Source: CAVQND01 sp049518415
Lineage (GTDB): Bacteria > Verrucomicrobiota > Verrucomicrobiia > Limisphaerales > UBA8199
Length of the DNA: 64,000 nucleotides
Assembly (NCBI GenBank): GCA_049518415.1
Contig: JBEKRX010000010.1
Location: 1-64,000 of the forward strand
Reading direction: 5' to 3'
The notes under the pieces are model-generated. The model did no database searches, was not told where the DNA came from, and worked only from the letters and a program-made list of their open reading frames with translations. Below are positions 25,952 to 34,217 of the stretch, piece after piece. The number at the start of each line of letters is the position of its first letter. Position 1 is the first letter of the stretch. The translations under genes and the position numbers were made by a program.

Positions 25952-26160
25952 CGATTCGCCGCCTCCTTTGCTGCCGTCGGTTTATCGGGCACGCCCGGCA
26001 GCGGCTGCCAAGCGACCCACTGGTACAGCCCCGAGGCCATGCCGATCAATTCGGCCTCGGTTGACGGGCGAGGGCTGACTATTGCTGCGATTTCACAGCA
26101 TCGCATACGGATGTCGCACAAGCGGGTTAATGCCGCACTTGCTGGTTTACTATTCTGCAT
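25948..26160 (-). CDS. Small hypothetical protein
   Basis: 70 residues, convergent with the GIY-YIG gene. It has a cysteine-containing first half (LCDIRMRCCEIAAI) and a second half ASGLYQWVAWQPLPGVPDKP. There is no recognised domain. A weak ribosome-binding site (GGAA) lies upstream of the ATG. Reality of the gene is uncertain. Confidence 0.4.
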   Translation of the reverse strand: MQNSKPASAALTRLCDIRMRCCEIAAIVSPRPSTEAELIGMASGLYQWVAWQPLPGVPDKPTAAKEAANR

Positions 26161-26476
26161 GACTGCTATTTCCGTGCTGGTTGAGCCGCTCGGAATCGCA
26201 CGGCCCGCGCCTTAGAAGGCGCACGCTACCGCGACAACCGGAAGCACGCACCGCAGAACCGCGACCAGGCCGCAAGCCGACCTTGGGGTGCCACAGTCAA
26301 ACCGTGCCGCTGCCAGAGGTCCAGCAACAATCTAGTATTACACCACCCCGCAGGCAGCCCTGGCTTAAGCAGGGCCGACGGCCATCGTGGCCCTAATCAG
26401 AGGGATGTGCCTGGCCGTTGAAAAGCAAGCAAAACCTCGCTACCCCGTTTGTGGAGAGGCGCCCAAAGGCGCCCGC
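26161..26476. other. Intergenic region at the right edge of the accessory island
   Basis: No gene seen. It holds a degenerate tRNA-like sequence on the minus strand (about 26190-26240) discussed under rejected items, and a GGCGCC-CAAA-GGCGCC hairpin (about 26459-26474) just after the stop of the next gene on the minus strand, which lacks a U-run. Confidence 0.4.
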
Positions 26477-27451
26477 TCAGCAGGTCCAGGGGCGGGCGCG
26501 GTCCTTGGCCCGGTCGAGCGCCTCGAGCGCCAGCTTGACGTCTTCGGCGATTTCGAAGTCGAACATGCCGGCAAGCACGCAATCGGCCCCGTGTTGGAAG
26601 ACGTAGCGGAAGGCGTTTTGAGGCGGGATGGCCCCGGCGGCCATGACTTTGAAGGCGAGCCAGGGTTTCTGGACGGTCTGCATGAACTGGGCGGTCTCCT
26701 CCGGGTTGCGGCACCAGTAGCCGGGGAACTCATTGTAGGGCTCTTTCAATTGCTCGGGCTTGGGCCCGGTCGGGTAGCTATGGTGGTGGAACGTCTTGAT
26801 GTAGAAGTCGGCCTTGACACCGTGGGTCTCGCAGGCCTTGACCACGTCCAGCGAGTGCCCGCCCACCCCGGAGGGCACGCCAAATTCCTTGGCGACCTCG
26901 ACCGCTTTGGCGACCAGGTCCAGCTTGCCCTGGGCGACGAGCGAATCCGCATGCACGCCCCAGAGGTAGATCGCCTCACAACCGTCCTTGACCAGTTCTT
27001 CGACCTGCTGCCGGTACTGGACCATGTCCGACTCCACCGGAGCGGTGGGGCAAATGATCCACTGGATTTTGCCGCCACGTTCCTTGCGGTAACGCCGCAG
27101 CACGGAGATCGGGTGCGGCGGGTTGTGCATCGAGACGGTGTTGATGCCGTTGGCCTCCGCCAGCGCCAGGGTCTCCATGATTTTCTCGTCCGTGTTGTAG
27201 TGGGCCGCCAGTGTATAGACGTACTTCAAGTCGCGGCTGTGCGTGTAATGCGTCAGCAGGTTCCCGCCGAGGATGAGCCGGCTCACCTCCAGTTTGCCAA
27301 TCCTGGCTTTGGGCAGCGCCCCGGCCGAGGCGGGCGCGGCCCCTCCGGCCGCAGATGCATTTTGAGCCTTTGCCTCCGCCGCCAGGGCCAGCCCGGCGGA
27401 GGAGATCAGGGTAGTCTTGACGAAGGAGCGGCGAGTCATATTCGGACGCAT
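26477..27451 (-). CDS. Tat-exported aldo/keto-reductase-like TIM-barrel protein
   Basis: 324 residues. The twin-arginine signal MTRRSFVKTTLISSAGLAL is clear (about 5-25), followed by an alanine-rich cleavage region. The mature part has the order of a TIM barrel resembling aldo/keto reductases (IGKLEVSRLILGGNLL start, LAEANGINTVSMHN second strand, IYLWGVHADSL), but I do not see a complete catalytic tetrad, so enzyme activity is uncertain. Export in a folded state suggests a cofactor or multimeric assembly. It is followed on the same strand by the GT2 gene's 3' side only at a distance; no operon is evident. Confidence 0.7.
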   Translation of the reverse strand: MRPNMTRRSFVKTTLISSAGLALAAEAKAQNASAAGGAAPASAGALPKARIGKLEVSRLILGGNLLTHYTHSRDLKYVYTLAAHYNTDEKIMETLALAEANGINTVSMHNPPHPISVLRRYRKERGGKIQWIICPTAPVESDMVQYRQQVEELVKDGCEAIYLWGVHADSLVAQGKLDLVAKAVEVAKEFGVPSGVGGHSLDVVKACETHGVKADFYIKTFHHHSYPTGPKPEQLKEPYNEFPGYWCRNPEETAQFMQTVQKPWLAFKVMAAGAIPPQNAFRYVFQHGADCVLAGMFDFEIAEDVKLALEALDRAKDRARPWTC

Positions 27452-27704
27452 AAGTTCTACTTTCTTGTCTGGGTATCCCGGCCGCCTGCGGGCGGCAGGC
27501 GACCGGGGCGATTACAGCTCTTAACGTTGCGCCCGAATTATTATTCGGCCCCGGCCGGAAGTCAATTGGCAATTGAAAATTGGAAATTGGCAATTCCACT
27601 CCGCGCTCGGCCCTCAAGGCTGCCGGCCCGCCGCCTCTTTCATCTCCCGCAGACCTGCTCCTCTGCGTTCCGGACCCAGGCGCCAGGTCGCGCGTCCGGC
27701 CAGT

Positions 27705-28538
27705 CTATTTGGCCGGGGAAGAGGACCCGGAGACATCGTGTTTCGTCGCCGGGGCAGGGGCGGGCGGGGAGGCAGGGTCGGACCCGGGCCCGGCAGATGC
27801 ACTCCTGGCGGGCGGGGCCGGGAGCCGGCGGCGCAGCTTGTTTCGGAACCAAAGGCGCCAGACCATGAGGAACGCTTCGCGGATGATGTGGCCGGACATC
27901 TTGGAATGCCCCTGGAAACGGTCAGTGAAGATGATGGGCACTTCGACGATCCTCAGCCCCTGGCTCCACAGCTCGTGGGTCGTCTCGACCTGAAAGCTGT
28001 AACCGGTCGAGCGGATGTCATCGAGGTTGATGGCTTGGAGGGCGCGCCGGCGGAAGCACTTGTAGCCGCCGGTCGGATCGGAGAAGCGCATGCCCGTCAC
28101 CATGCGCACGTACTTGGCCGCGCAACTGCTCAATAACAGGCGGCTGAGCGGCCAGTTGATGATGCGAATGCCATTGAGGTAGCGCGAGCCCAGCACCACG
28201 TCAGCGTCTTTGACGGCCTCCAGGAACGTCGGGATGTCGTCCGGGTTGTGCGACAGGTCACCATCCAGTTCGAATATGTACTCGTAGGCCCGCGCCAACG
28301 CCCACTTGAACCCGGCGATATAGGCCGGGCCGAGCCCGCCTTTCTCCTGGCGGTGCAGCACCTGGATCGAGGCGTGTTTCGCCGCCAGTTCGTCGGCCAG
28401 TTCGCCGGTTCCGTCCGGCGAATTGTCGTCCACCACCAGCAGATCCACCGGGACCGGCAGGGCCAGCAGCCGTTGGGCGAGCGGGAGAAGATTCTCCCGC
28501 TCGTTGTACGTCGGCACTATCACCAGGGTGCTGTTCAT
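27705..28538 (-). CDS. Polyprenol-phosphate mannosyltransferase-like GT2 glycosyltransferase
   Basis: 277 residues. The start STLVIVPTYNERENLLPLAQ, then LLVVDDNSPDGTGELAD and FELDGDLSHNPDDIP (the D-x-D metal site), are the signature of DPM1-type enzymes that load a sugar from a nucleotide donor onto polyprenyl phosphate. STGYSFQVETTHELW and PIIFTDRFQGHSKMSG are also typical. No membrane tail is present, so it is the short, single-domain type. The C-terminal 35 residues are proline/alanine-rich. It could feed lipid-linked sugar to glycosylation or the surface-polysaccharide pathway encoded 4 kb downstream. Confidence 0.88.
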   Translation of the reverse strand: MNSTLVIVPTYNERENLLPLAQRLLALPVPVDLLVVDDNSPDGTGELADELAAKHASIQVLHRQEKGGLGPAYIAGFKWALARAYEYIFELDGDLSHNPDDIPTFLEAVKDADVVLGSRYLNGIRIINWPLSRLLLSSCAAKYVRMVTGMRFSDPTGGYKCFRRRALQAINLDDIRSTGYSFQVETTHELWSQGLRIVEVPIIFTDRFQGHSKMSGHIIREAFLMVWRLWFRNKLRRRLPAPPARSASAGPGSDPASPPAPAPATKHDVSGSSSPAK

Positions 28539-28600
28539 GCAATTAGCGCCCGCAGATTCTTAGGCCACCTCCAACCAGAAGACAAGCCAAGACTTAAGCC

Positions 28601-28681
28601 CTGGTGGCTGGCCCGGACAATCTCGGCGGCGTCATCCTGCTCGACATGCTGCGCTGGATTTGTAAGGACTATCCGAAGTGA
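28601..28681 (+). pseudogene. C-terminal gene remnant
   Basis: 27 codons ending in TGA read LVAGPDNLGGVILLDMLRWI then CKDYPK. Codon third positions are almost all G or C, as in the neighbouring genes, and there is no start codon upstream in frame at a sensible distance. It looks like the tail of a deleted gene. The parent family was not identified. Confidence 0.3.
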
Positions 28682-28711
28682 CGCATTGAACCTTCAACGC
28701 CTGATTCCACC

Positions 28712-30205
28712 ATGAAAAGAACTCTTCGTGCATGGCTTCTGCTCGCCGCAGCACTGGACGCGACGGTTGGCGTCCAAGCGCAACGGGCGGCGTTTCCGGG
28801 CAACCCATCGGCCTCTCCCGTTCCTGGCGCAGCCTCGGGGCAGACCGCGGCTAGCGGTCAAGGCGGCTGGGGCTTCGGCGGAGCCAACACCGCCGCTTCG
28901 GCACAAGACCGCCAGAAAATGATGGACCTGCTCCACATCACTTCACTGCGGCCGGGACGCAATGGCAGCAACCCGCAGGCGACCAACTACGCCAACTACG
29001 ACGAGTCCAAAGCAAACCCCTTTCCAAACCTGCCGGATCCGCTGGTGTTGAAGAACGGACAAAAGGTCGTGACGGCGGCGATGTGGTGGACCCAGCGTCG
29101 CGCGGAAATCGTGGAGGATTTCGACCGGGAGGTTTATGGCCGGGTGCCGAAAAGCACGCCGGCGGTGACGTGGGAAGTAACCAGCACGACGAAGACAAAC
29201 CACGGCGGTGCGCCGGTCATCACCAAACAACTTGTGGGTCGCGTCGACAATTCGGTCTATCCGGAAATCACCGTGAACATTCAAGCGTCCCTGACGACGC
29301 CGGCGAATGCGACCGGGCCGGTGCCGGTGATGATGCAGTTTGGGTTCATCGGCGGGTTTGGCGGGCTTGGTGGCACAAATGCCGTCAGTGGCACCAACCG
29401 TTTCCCGCGGGCCGGATTGGGCGGCACCAACAGTGGACCGCCCTGGCAACAGCAGGTTCTCGCCAAGGGCTGGGGCTACGCGGTCATCAGCCCGAACAGC
29501 ATTCAGGCCGACAACGGCGCGGGCTTGAGGCAAGGCATCATCGGCCTCTGCAACCAAGGCCAACACCGCAAGCCGGATGACTGGGGCGCGTTGCGCGCCT
29601 GGGCTTGGGGCGCCAGCCGGACGCTGGATTATTTCGAGACCGACAAGGCGGTGGACGCGAAGCAAGTAGGCCTTGAAGGCCACTCCCGCTACGGCAAGGC
29701 GACGATTGTAGCCATGGCCTACGACCCGCGCTTCGCCATCGCCTACGTCAGTTCCTCAGGCGCGGGCGGCGCGAAACTGCATCGGCGGGATTGGGGTGAG
29801 ATCGTGGAGAACGTCGCCAGCACCAGCGAATACCACTGGATGGCCGGCAACTTCCTCAAATACGCCGGCCCCCTGACCTGGGGCGACCTGCCGGTAGATT
29901 CCCACGAACTGATCGCGATGTGCGCACCGCGTCCGGTGTTTTTGAGCGCCGGCGCGACCCGTGGTGACGGCTGGGTGGACGCGAAAGGGACCTTCCTCGC
30001 GGGGGTCGGCGCGGGTCCGGTATATGAACTCCTCGGCAAGAAGGCGATGAACGCCGCGGAATTTCCTGCCATCGAAACACTGGTCGATGGCGACGTTGCT
30101 TTCCGCCAGCACAGCGGCGGTCACACCGACGGCCCGAACTGGCCGGCGTTTCTGGAATTCGCCTCCCGGTATTTCCGTCCAGGTGCTGCTTCACAGGCGA
30201 AATGA
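28712..30205 (+). CDS. Glucuronoyl esterase-like protein (CE15 family)
   Basis: 497 residues. A signal peptide (1-23, ending VGVQAQ) and a glycine/alanine-rich region precede an alpha/beta-hydrolase domain. The nucleophile elbow is GLEGHSRYGKA (S325), the bacterial CE15 motif, and the catalytic histidine is in FRQHSGGHTDGPNW (H467 or H471). CE15 enzymes cut ester links between lignin alcohols and glucuronic acid side chains of xylan. An unusual glycine-rich insert (about 210-245) interrupts the core. The neighbouring CE1-type esterase and GH127 genes suggest hemicellulose use. Confidence 0.88.
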   Translation: MKRTLRAWLLLAAALDATVGVQAQRAAFPGNPSASPVPGAASGQTAASGQGGWGFGGANTAASAQDRQKMMDLLHITSLRPGRNGSNPQATNYANYDESKANPFPNLPDPLVLKNGQKVVTAAMWWTQRRAEIVEDFDREVYGRVPKSTPAVTWEVTSTTKTNHGGAPVITKQLVGRVDNSVYPEITVNIQASLTTPANATGPVPVMMQFGFIGGFGGLGGTNAVSGTNRFPRAGLGGTNSGPPWQQQVLAKGWGYAVISPNSIQADNGAGLRQGIIGLCNQGQHRKPDDWGALRAWAWGASRTLDYFETDKAVDAKQVGLEGHSRYGKATIVAMAYDPRFAIAYVSSSGAGGAKLHRRDWGEIVENVASTSEYHWMAGNFLKYAGPLTWGDLPVDSHELIAMCAPRPVFLSAGATRGDGWVDAKGTFLAGVGAGPVYELLGKKAMNAAEFPAIETLVDGDVAFRQHSGGHTDGPNWPAFLEFASRYFRPGAASQAK

Positions 30206-30627
30206 GCCGGCCGAGAGCCCAGCTACTGCTTGCGTCCTTCCACTGTCCATCTGTGCCTCTGCCGTCGGTCCACCGAACCCTCACCTTGCTCCCAGAGGGC
30301 CAACTGCCGTTTTGACGCTGACGCGGTAAGCAAAGCCTATCCACGATGGCAGCCATGCAATATCCTTGGCCGTGGACCAGAAAACGCTATGAGGAAACTG
30401 TTTCTCGTCGCTCTGGTTTTAACGCGGCGGAGCCGCAACCAAGAGCGAAGCGTCAATTCCTGAGTGGGAAGAACAACGTGCGCCTTCCCCCGCCGCGTTA
30501 AATGCGGCGCTCCGCGCCGAAGAATCAGGCCCCTCCAAAGGAAACATGCCAAGACATTCACGCAAAAACGTGGATGTTGCGACCAAAGACTCTAAGGTGT
30601 GTCGCCGCCGGAGCGCATGGGGAGGCA
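30206..30627. other. Non-coding region with an inverted repeat
   Basis: No gene is recognised between the CE15 gene and the pseudogene. It contains TTTAACGCGGCGG (30418-30430) and its exact complement CCGCCGCGTTAAA (30490-30502), which bracket a 59-bp centre. This has the form of a small palindromic dispersed element. The rest shows nothing distinctive. Confidence 0.5.
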
Positions 30628-30950
30628 GTGAAATCTCTTCGCCTGATCCTCCCGCCGCAGCCCGACCCCGTGGTCGAGAACGTCGGGCGCGTGTTCGCGC
30701 GTCAAGTTCAGAGTAATTGCGACGCGCGGGTCGTTGCCCGGGGCGAGGCGCCGCTCACGGTGGAGCTGGCCATCGAGCCGGGCATCGGCGCCGAAGGGTA
30801 CAAGATCGCCGACGGCGTCAACCCGCAGCCCGGCCGCCTTCAGAGGCGCGGGGACGAGACCAAGGATTGGCCCTGGCGAGTTTGCCGGAGATCCCCGCCC
30901 GCACTTTCGCATTGAACATTCTGCCCGAGTGGAGCTATCAAGGGCGCTGT
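30628..30950 (+). pseudogene. Composite remnant of glycoside-hydrolase-type gene ends
   Basis: A GTG with a good GGAGG site begins a frame reading VKSLRLILPPQPDPVVENVG, and later LTVELAIEPGIGAEGYKIADG. This is the N-terminal carbohydrate-processing domain style found before GH67/GH84/GH115-like catalytic domains. Right after ADG the similarity stops. In another frame, about 30865-30950, LPEIPARTFALNILPEWSYQ looks like the tail of a different protein. An internal deletion or rearrangement left two fused ends of one or two genes. Confidence 0.5.
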
Positions 30951-30952
30951 TT

Positions 30953-32068
30953 ATGAAAACGAAACCCTTTATAGCTGTGGCGATCTTGACCCTCGCCAGT
31001 TCGGCCCTCGCGCAACGCCCTGTTTCGCCCGAGGTCCAAGCCGATGGCCGCCTCACCTTCCGCCTCCGAGCGCCCGAGGCCAGGGAGGTGCAGGTGCATT
31101 GCGAGGGCGTCAAGGCCTCGCAGATGCAAAAGGACGACCAGGGGGTGTGGTCGCTGACCAGCGAACCGCTGGAGCCGGACGTCTATGCCTATTCGTTCAC
31201 CATTGACGGGGTCCGCTCCCTTGATCCCAACAACCCGCTGCTGAAGTACAACCTGCTCAATACCGACAGCCAGGTGCGCGTGCCCGGCCCGGCGAGCCTG
31301 CCCTGGGAAATCAACGACGTGCCCCACGGGCAGTTGCATCGTCACTTCTACCGCTCCGGCGTCGCGGGGGACGACCGGGACTTTTACGTCTATACGCCTC
31401 CCGGCTATGACCCCGCTTTCGGCAGACGCTATCCCGTGCTCTGCCTGCTCCACGGTTACAGCGACGATGCCAGCGCCTGGACGGGGGTCGGCTTGGCCCA
31501 CGTTATCCTCGACAACCTGATTGCCCGCAAGCAGGCCAAACCGATGCTGGTCGTCATGCCGCTGGGCTACGGCACCATGGAAGTCGTCCGGGCCGGCTGG
31601 GGCGGACTGCGCCGAGGCGACCTCTGGCAGCAGAATATGGACAAGTTCCGGGAAACGCTCTTGAACGAAGTGCTGCCGCAGGTGGAAAAGGCCTACCGCG
31701 TCTTGCCGGCGCCCAGGTCGCGCGCCATTGCGGGACTTTCCATGGGCGGCTCCGAATCGCTCCTGGTCGGCCTCAATGCCCCCGAGCGTTTTGCCTGGAT
31801 TGGCGCCTTCAGCTCGGGCGGATTGGGCACCAACCTGGCGGCCCAGTTCCCGGCCCTGGATGAAAAGGCCAACAGCCAATTGCGCCTGTTGTGGATCGGC
31901 TGCGGCGAGCAGGACGGCCTGCTGGCCGCCAATCAGCAGCTCAGCCAATGGCTCAAGTCCAAAGCCATCCGCCACACCTGGGTGCAGACCCCCGGCCAGC
32001 ACAGCTTCCGCCTCTGGCGCCGTTATCTGGCCGACTTCACCCCGCTGCTGTTCCAGGAGAAAAAGTAA
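30953..32068 (+). CDS. Secreted CE1-type esterase with N-terminal CBM48-like domain
   Basis: 371 residues. The start at 30953 gives a clean signal peptide (1-20, ending SSALA-QRP). A CBM48/E-set-like domain (about 28-115, LTFRLRAPEAREVQVHCEG) precedes an esterase-D-like hydrolase: YPVLCLLHGYSDD, nucleophile GLSMGGSES (S263), Asp in GCGEQDGLL and His in GQHSFRLWR. The family includes feruloyl and acetylxylan esterases and enterochelin esterase. The frame is open upstream to 30734, but that part belongs to the adjacent remnant. Confidence 0.9.
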   Translation: MKTKPFIAVAILTLASSALAQRPVSPEVQADGRLTFRLRAPEAREVQVHCEGVKASQMQKDDQGVWSLTSEPLEPDVYAYSFTIDGVRSLDPNNPLLKYNLLNTDSQVRVPGPASLPWEINDVPHGQLHRHFYRSGVAGDDRDFYVYTPPGYDPAFGRRYPVLCLLHGYSDDASAWTGVGLAHVILDNLIARKQAKPMLVVMPLGYGTMEVVRAGWGGLRRGDLWQQNMDKFRETLLNEVLPQVEKAYRVLPAPRSRAIAGLSMGGSESLLVGLNAPERFAWIGAFSSGGLGTNLAAQFPALDEKANSQLRLLWIGCGEQDGLLAANQQLSQWLKSKAIRHTWVQTPGQHSFRLWRRYLADFTPLLFQEKK

Positions 32069-32225
32069 GCGGGGATGCGGCTACTGAGCCGTCCGCCGCC
32101 TGGGCGACACACCGCCCTCAAAGCACTTGACATTTATGGACCCGCCGCTCTAAATAGGCCCGCGTTAGGGTTTGAAGGATTTGGCCGGGCGCGGGCTCAA
32201 GCCGACAGAACTTCCAACCGACACC

Positions 32226-33026
32226 ATGAGCCTAGACAGAGAGCCGCCCCATCCGGCTGCCCCCCAGCCGTTTCCGGGAATTGCTCCGCCTGAATTGGAG
32301 TCCAGTCCTCCGCTCCGGCAGGAGCGTTTTGAGCCAGGGATTCCCGGCGCAGAACCCAGAGCCGAGGCGGCGGCGGCGGCCATTGACGCCCAACTCCTAG
32401 CCTGCTCTCTGCGGCAGAAGCGGGTCCAGCTCTTGGTCAAAAGGCTGCTCGACGCCGGTGGCGCCTTGGCCGCCCTGGTGGCGCTCTCACCGCTCTGCCT
32501 GCTGGCGGCTCTGTTCATTCGATTAAGCTCGCGCGGACCGGTGCTCTTCAGGCACCAGCGGGTTGGCTACCTCCAGAAATCTTTCGTCTTGTACAAGTTT
32601 CGAACCATGCGCGTCGAGCCTGACGGTGCCTGGACGGCGGCGCAACAGGCCGCCGCCAGTTCCGGAGTATTGGTCAAGGCCAGGCACGATCCACGGGTCA
32701 CAAGCCTGGGCCGAATCCTGCGCTCAACGAGCCTGGATGAGCTGCCTCAACTCTTCAACGTGCTCAAGGGAGACATGAGCCTGGTGGGGCCGCGCCCCCT
32801 GGTTCCCTTCATGCTGGCGCCGTACCCTGCCTTGAGTCAGGTGCGTTCCTTGGTGCGGCCTGGCATGACCGGCCTTTGGCAAATCAGGGACCGTCAGCAC
32901 AACACCAGCGCCAGCGCCATGATGCGGCACGACCTTGAGTACGTGCGAAGGTTCAGCCTGCGACTGGACCTGGCCATCCTCCTGCGGACGCCCTTGGTGG
33001 TGGCCTCGCGGGAGGGGGCTTATTGA
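32226..33026 (+). CDS. Undecaprenyl-phosphate sugar transferase (bacterial sugar transferase family)
   Basis: 266 residues from ATG 32226. The single membrane helix (about 78-102, ALAALVALSPLCLLAALFI) and the cytoplasmic catalytic part, with FRHQRVGYLQKSFVLYKFRTM, then LRSTSLDELPQLFNVLKGDM and SLVGPRPLVPFM, are standard for the WcaJ/PssY-type enzymes. They start exopolysaccharide repeat-unit synthesis by moving a phospho-sugar onto undecaprenyl phosphate. It is the first gene of a four-gene polysaccharide set, 12 bp before the mutase start. Confidence 0.93.
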   Translation: MSLDREPPHPAAPQPFPGIAPPELESSPPLRQERFEPGIPGAEPRAEAAAAAIDAQLLACSLRQKRVQLLVKRLLDAGGALAALVALSPLCLLAALFIRLSSRGPVLFRHQRVGYLQKSFVLYKFRTMRVEPDGAWTAAQQAAASSGVLVKARHDPRVTSLGRILRSTSLDELPQLFNVLKGDMSLVGPRPLVPFMLAPYPALSQVRSLVRPGMTGLWQIRDRQHNTSASAMMRHDLEYVRRFSLRLDLAILLRTPLVVASREGAY

Positions 33027-33037
33027 GGCCCCTGGCA

Positions 33038-34168
33038 ATGAACGTGGACTATCTGGTCGTAGGCTCCGGTTTAACCGGCAGCACCATTGCGCGCCTCCTG
33101 ATCGATCATCAGCGGGAGGTCCTGATGCTGGAACGACGCCTCCAGCCGGGCGGCAACGTCCGCGATTTCATGCATCCGGCCCGATTTCGCGTCCACACCT
33201 ATGGCCCGCACTACTTCCGCTGCTCCTCCCTGGAAGTTTGGGAATTCGTCAACCGATTTTCCAGTTTCTACCCTTACCGGGCCAGCATTAAGGCAAAGGT
33301 CGCTGGCCAGTATTGGGATTGGCCCCTGAGCCAAACCCTCCTGGACCAGTATCCCGGGTGGGAGAGCCCCCGCCACGCCGGCACGCCCAGCGATTTCGAG
33401 GAGGCTTGCCTGCGGAAGATGCCACGCTCCGTTTACGAGACCTTCATCAAGGGTTACACGCGCAGGCAATGGGGCGTAGAGCCTCGGCGGCTGGCTCCTG
33501 ACCTCGCCGACCGCATCCGCATCAATGGTCGCGGCCAGGTCGGGCTGGCGCCGCACTGCTTGTTCCAGGTCCTCCCCGCCGCCGGCTACTCCCAGCTCAT
33601 GGCCAACATGATCGCTGGCATCCCCTGTCGCCTGGGCGTTGATTACTTGCAGGACCCGTCTGAATACCGGGCCCGCAAGGCCTTGATTTACACCGGACCG
33701 ATTGATGCCTTCTTCCAATTCGACGCCGGCCGGCTGAGCTACCGTGCCCAGAAACGCATCCACCAATTCCTCCCCCACTGCGATCGCTATCAGCCTTGCG
33801 CCCAAGTCAACCATGCCGATGAAGACGATCACGGGCCGCTGCGGACGCTGGAATGGAAACATCTGTTGCCGCCCGCCCAACAGCAACCCGCCAGCGGCAC
33901 ACTCATCACGCGGGAGTACCCATTCACGCCCCAGGACCCCGATGAATTCGAATATCCCGTGCCGACCCCGCACAACGCCCAACTGTACGAGCTTTACCGC
34001 CAGCGGGCCCAAGCCGTGCCGAAATTGACCGTCTGCGGCCGCCTGGGCTCCTACTGCTACCTCGACATGGACGGGGCGATTGGCGTCGCCTTGGGCCTGG
34101 CAAAGCAGTTGCTCCAGCAGAGCACCACTGGCATCCCCGGAGGCAGCGGGCCGGCAGGTCCAGGGTGA
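33038..34168 (+). CDS. glf: UDP-galactopyranose mutase
   Basis: 376 residues. The FAD-binding motif VVGSGLTGSTIARLL opens the protein, followed by LMLERRLQPGGNVRDF and HTYGPHYFRCSS, the GPHxF motif specific to this enzyme. FIKGYTRRQWG, RINGRGQ and GRLGSYCYLDMDGAI near the C terminus complete the signature. It interconverts UDP-galactopyranose and UDP-galactofuranose for surface polysaccharides. ATG 33038 is preferred over the TTG at 33023, which overlaps the previous stop. Its presence implies galactofuranose in the exopolysaccharide. Confidence 0.9.
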   Translation: MNVDYLVVGSGLTGSTIARLLIDHQREVLMLERRLQPGGNVRDFMHPARFRVHTYGPHYFRCSSLEVWEFVNRFSSFYPYRASIKAKVAGQYWDWPLSQTLLDQYPGWESPRHAGTPSDFEEACLRKMPRSVYETFIKGYTRRQWGVEPRRLAPDLADRIRINGRGQVGLAPHCLFQVLPAAGYSQLMANMIAGIPCRLGVDYLQDPSEYRARKALIYTGPIDAFFQFDAGRLSYRAQKRIHQFLPHCDRYQPCAQVNHADEDDHGPLRTLEWKHLLPPAQQQPASGTLITREYPFTPQDPDEFEYPVPTPHNAQLYELYRQRAQAVPKLTVCGRLGSYCYLDMDGAIGVALGLAKQLLQQSTTGIPGGSGPAGPG

Positions 34169-34217
34169 CAAGGGTTGTTTTTGCCCAGGAACCCCCTCCC
34201 TTCCCTGGCCTGGCACC

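Noticed and set aside
26190..26245. tRNA-Arg(TCT)-like sequence on the minus strand at the island edge
   Set aside because: The anticodon-like stem GCGCC/GGCGC encloses only six bases, the D arm is too short and the acceptor stem pairs only partly; at most a degenerate remnant.
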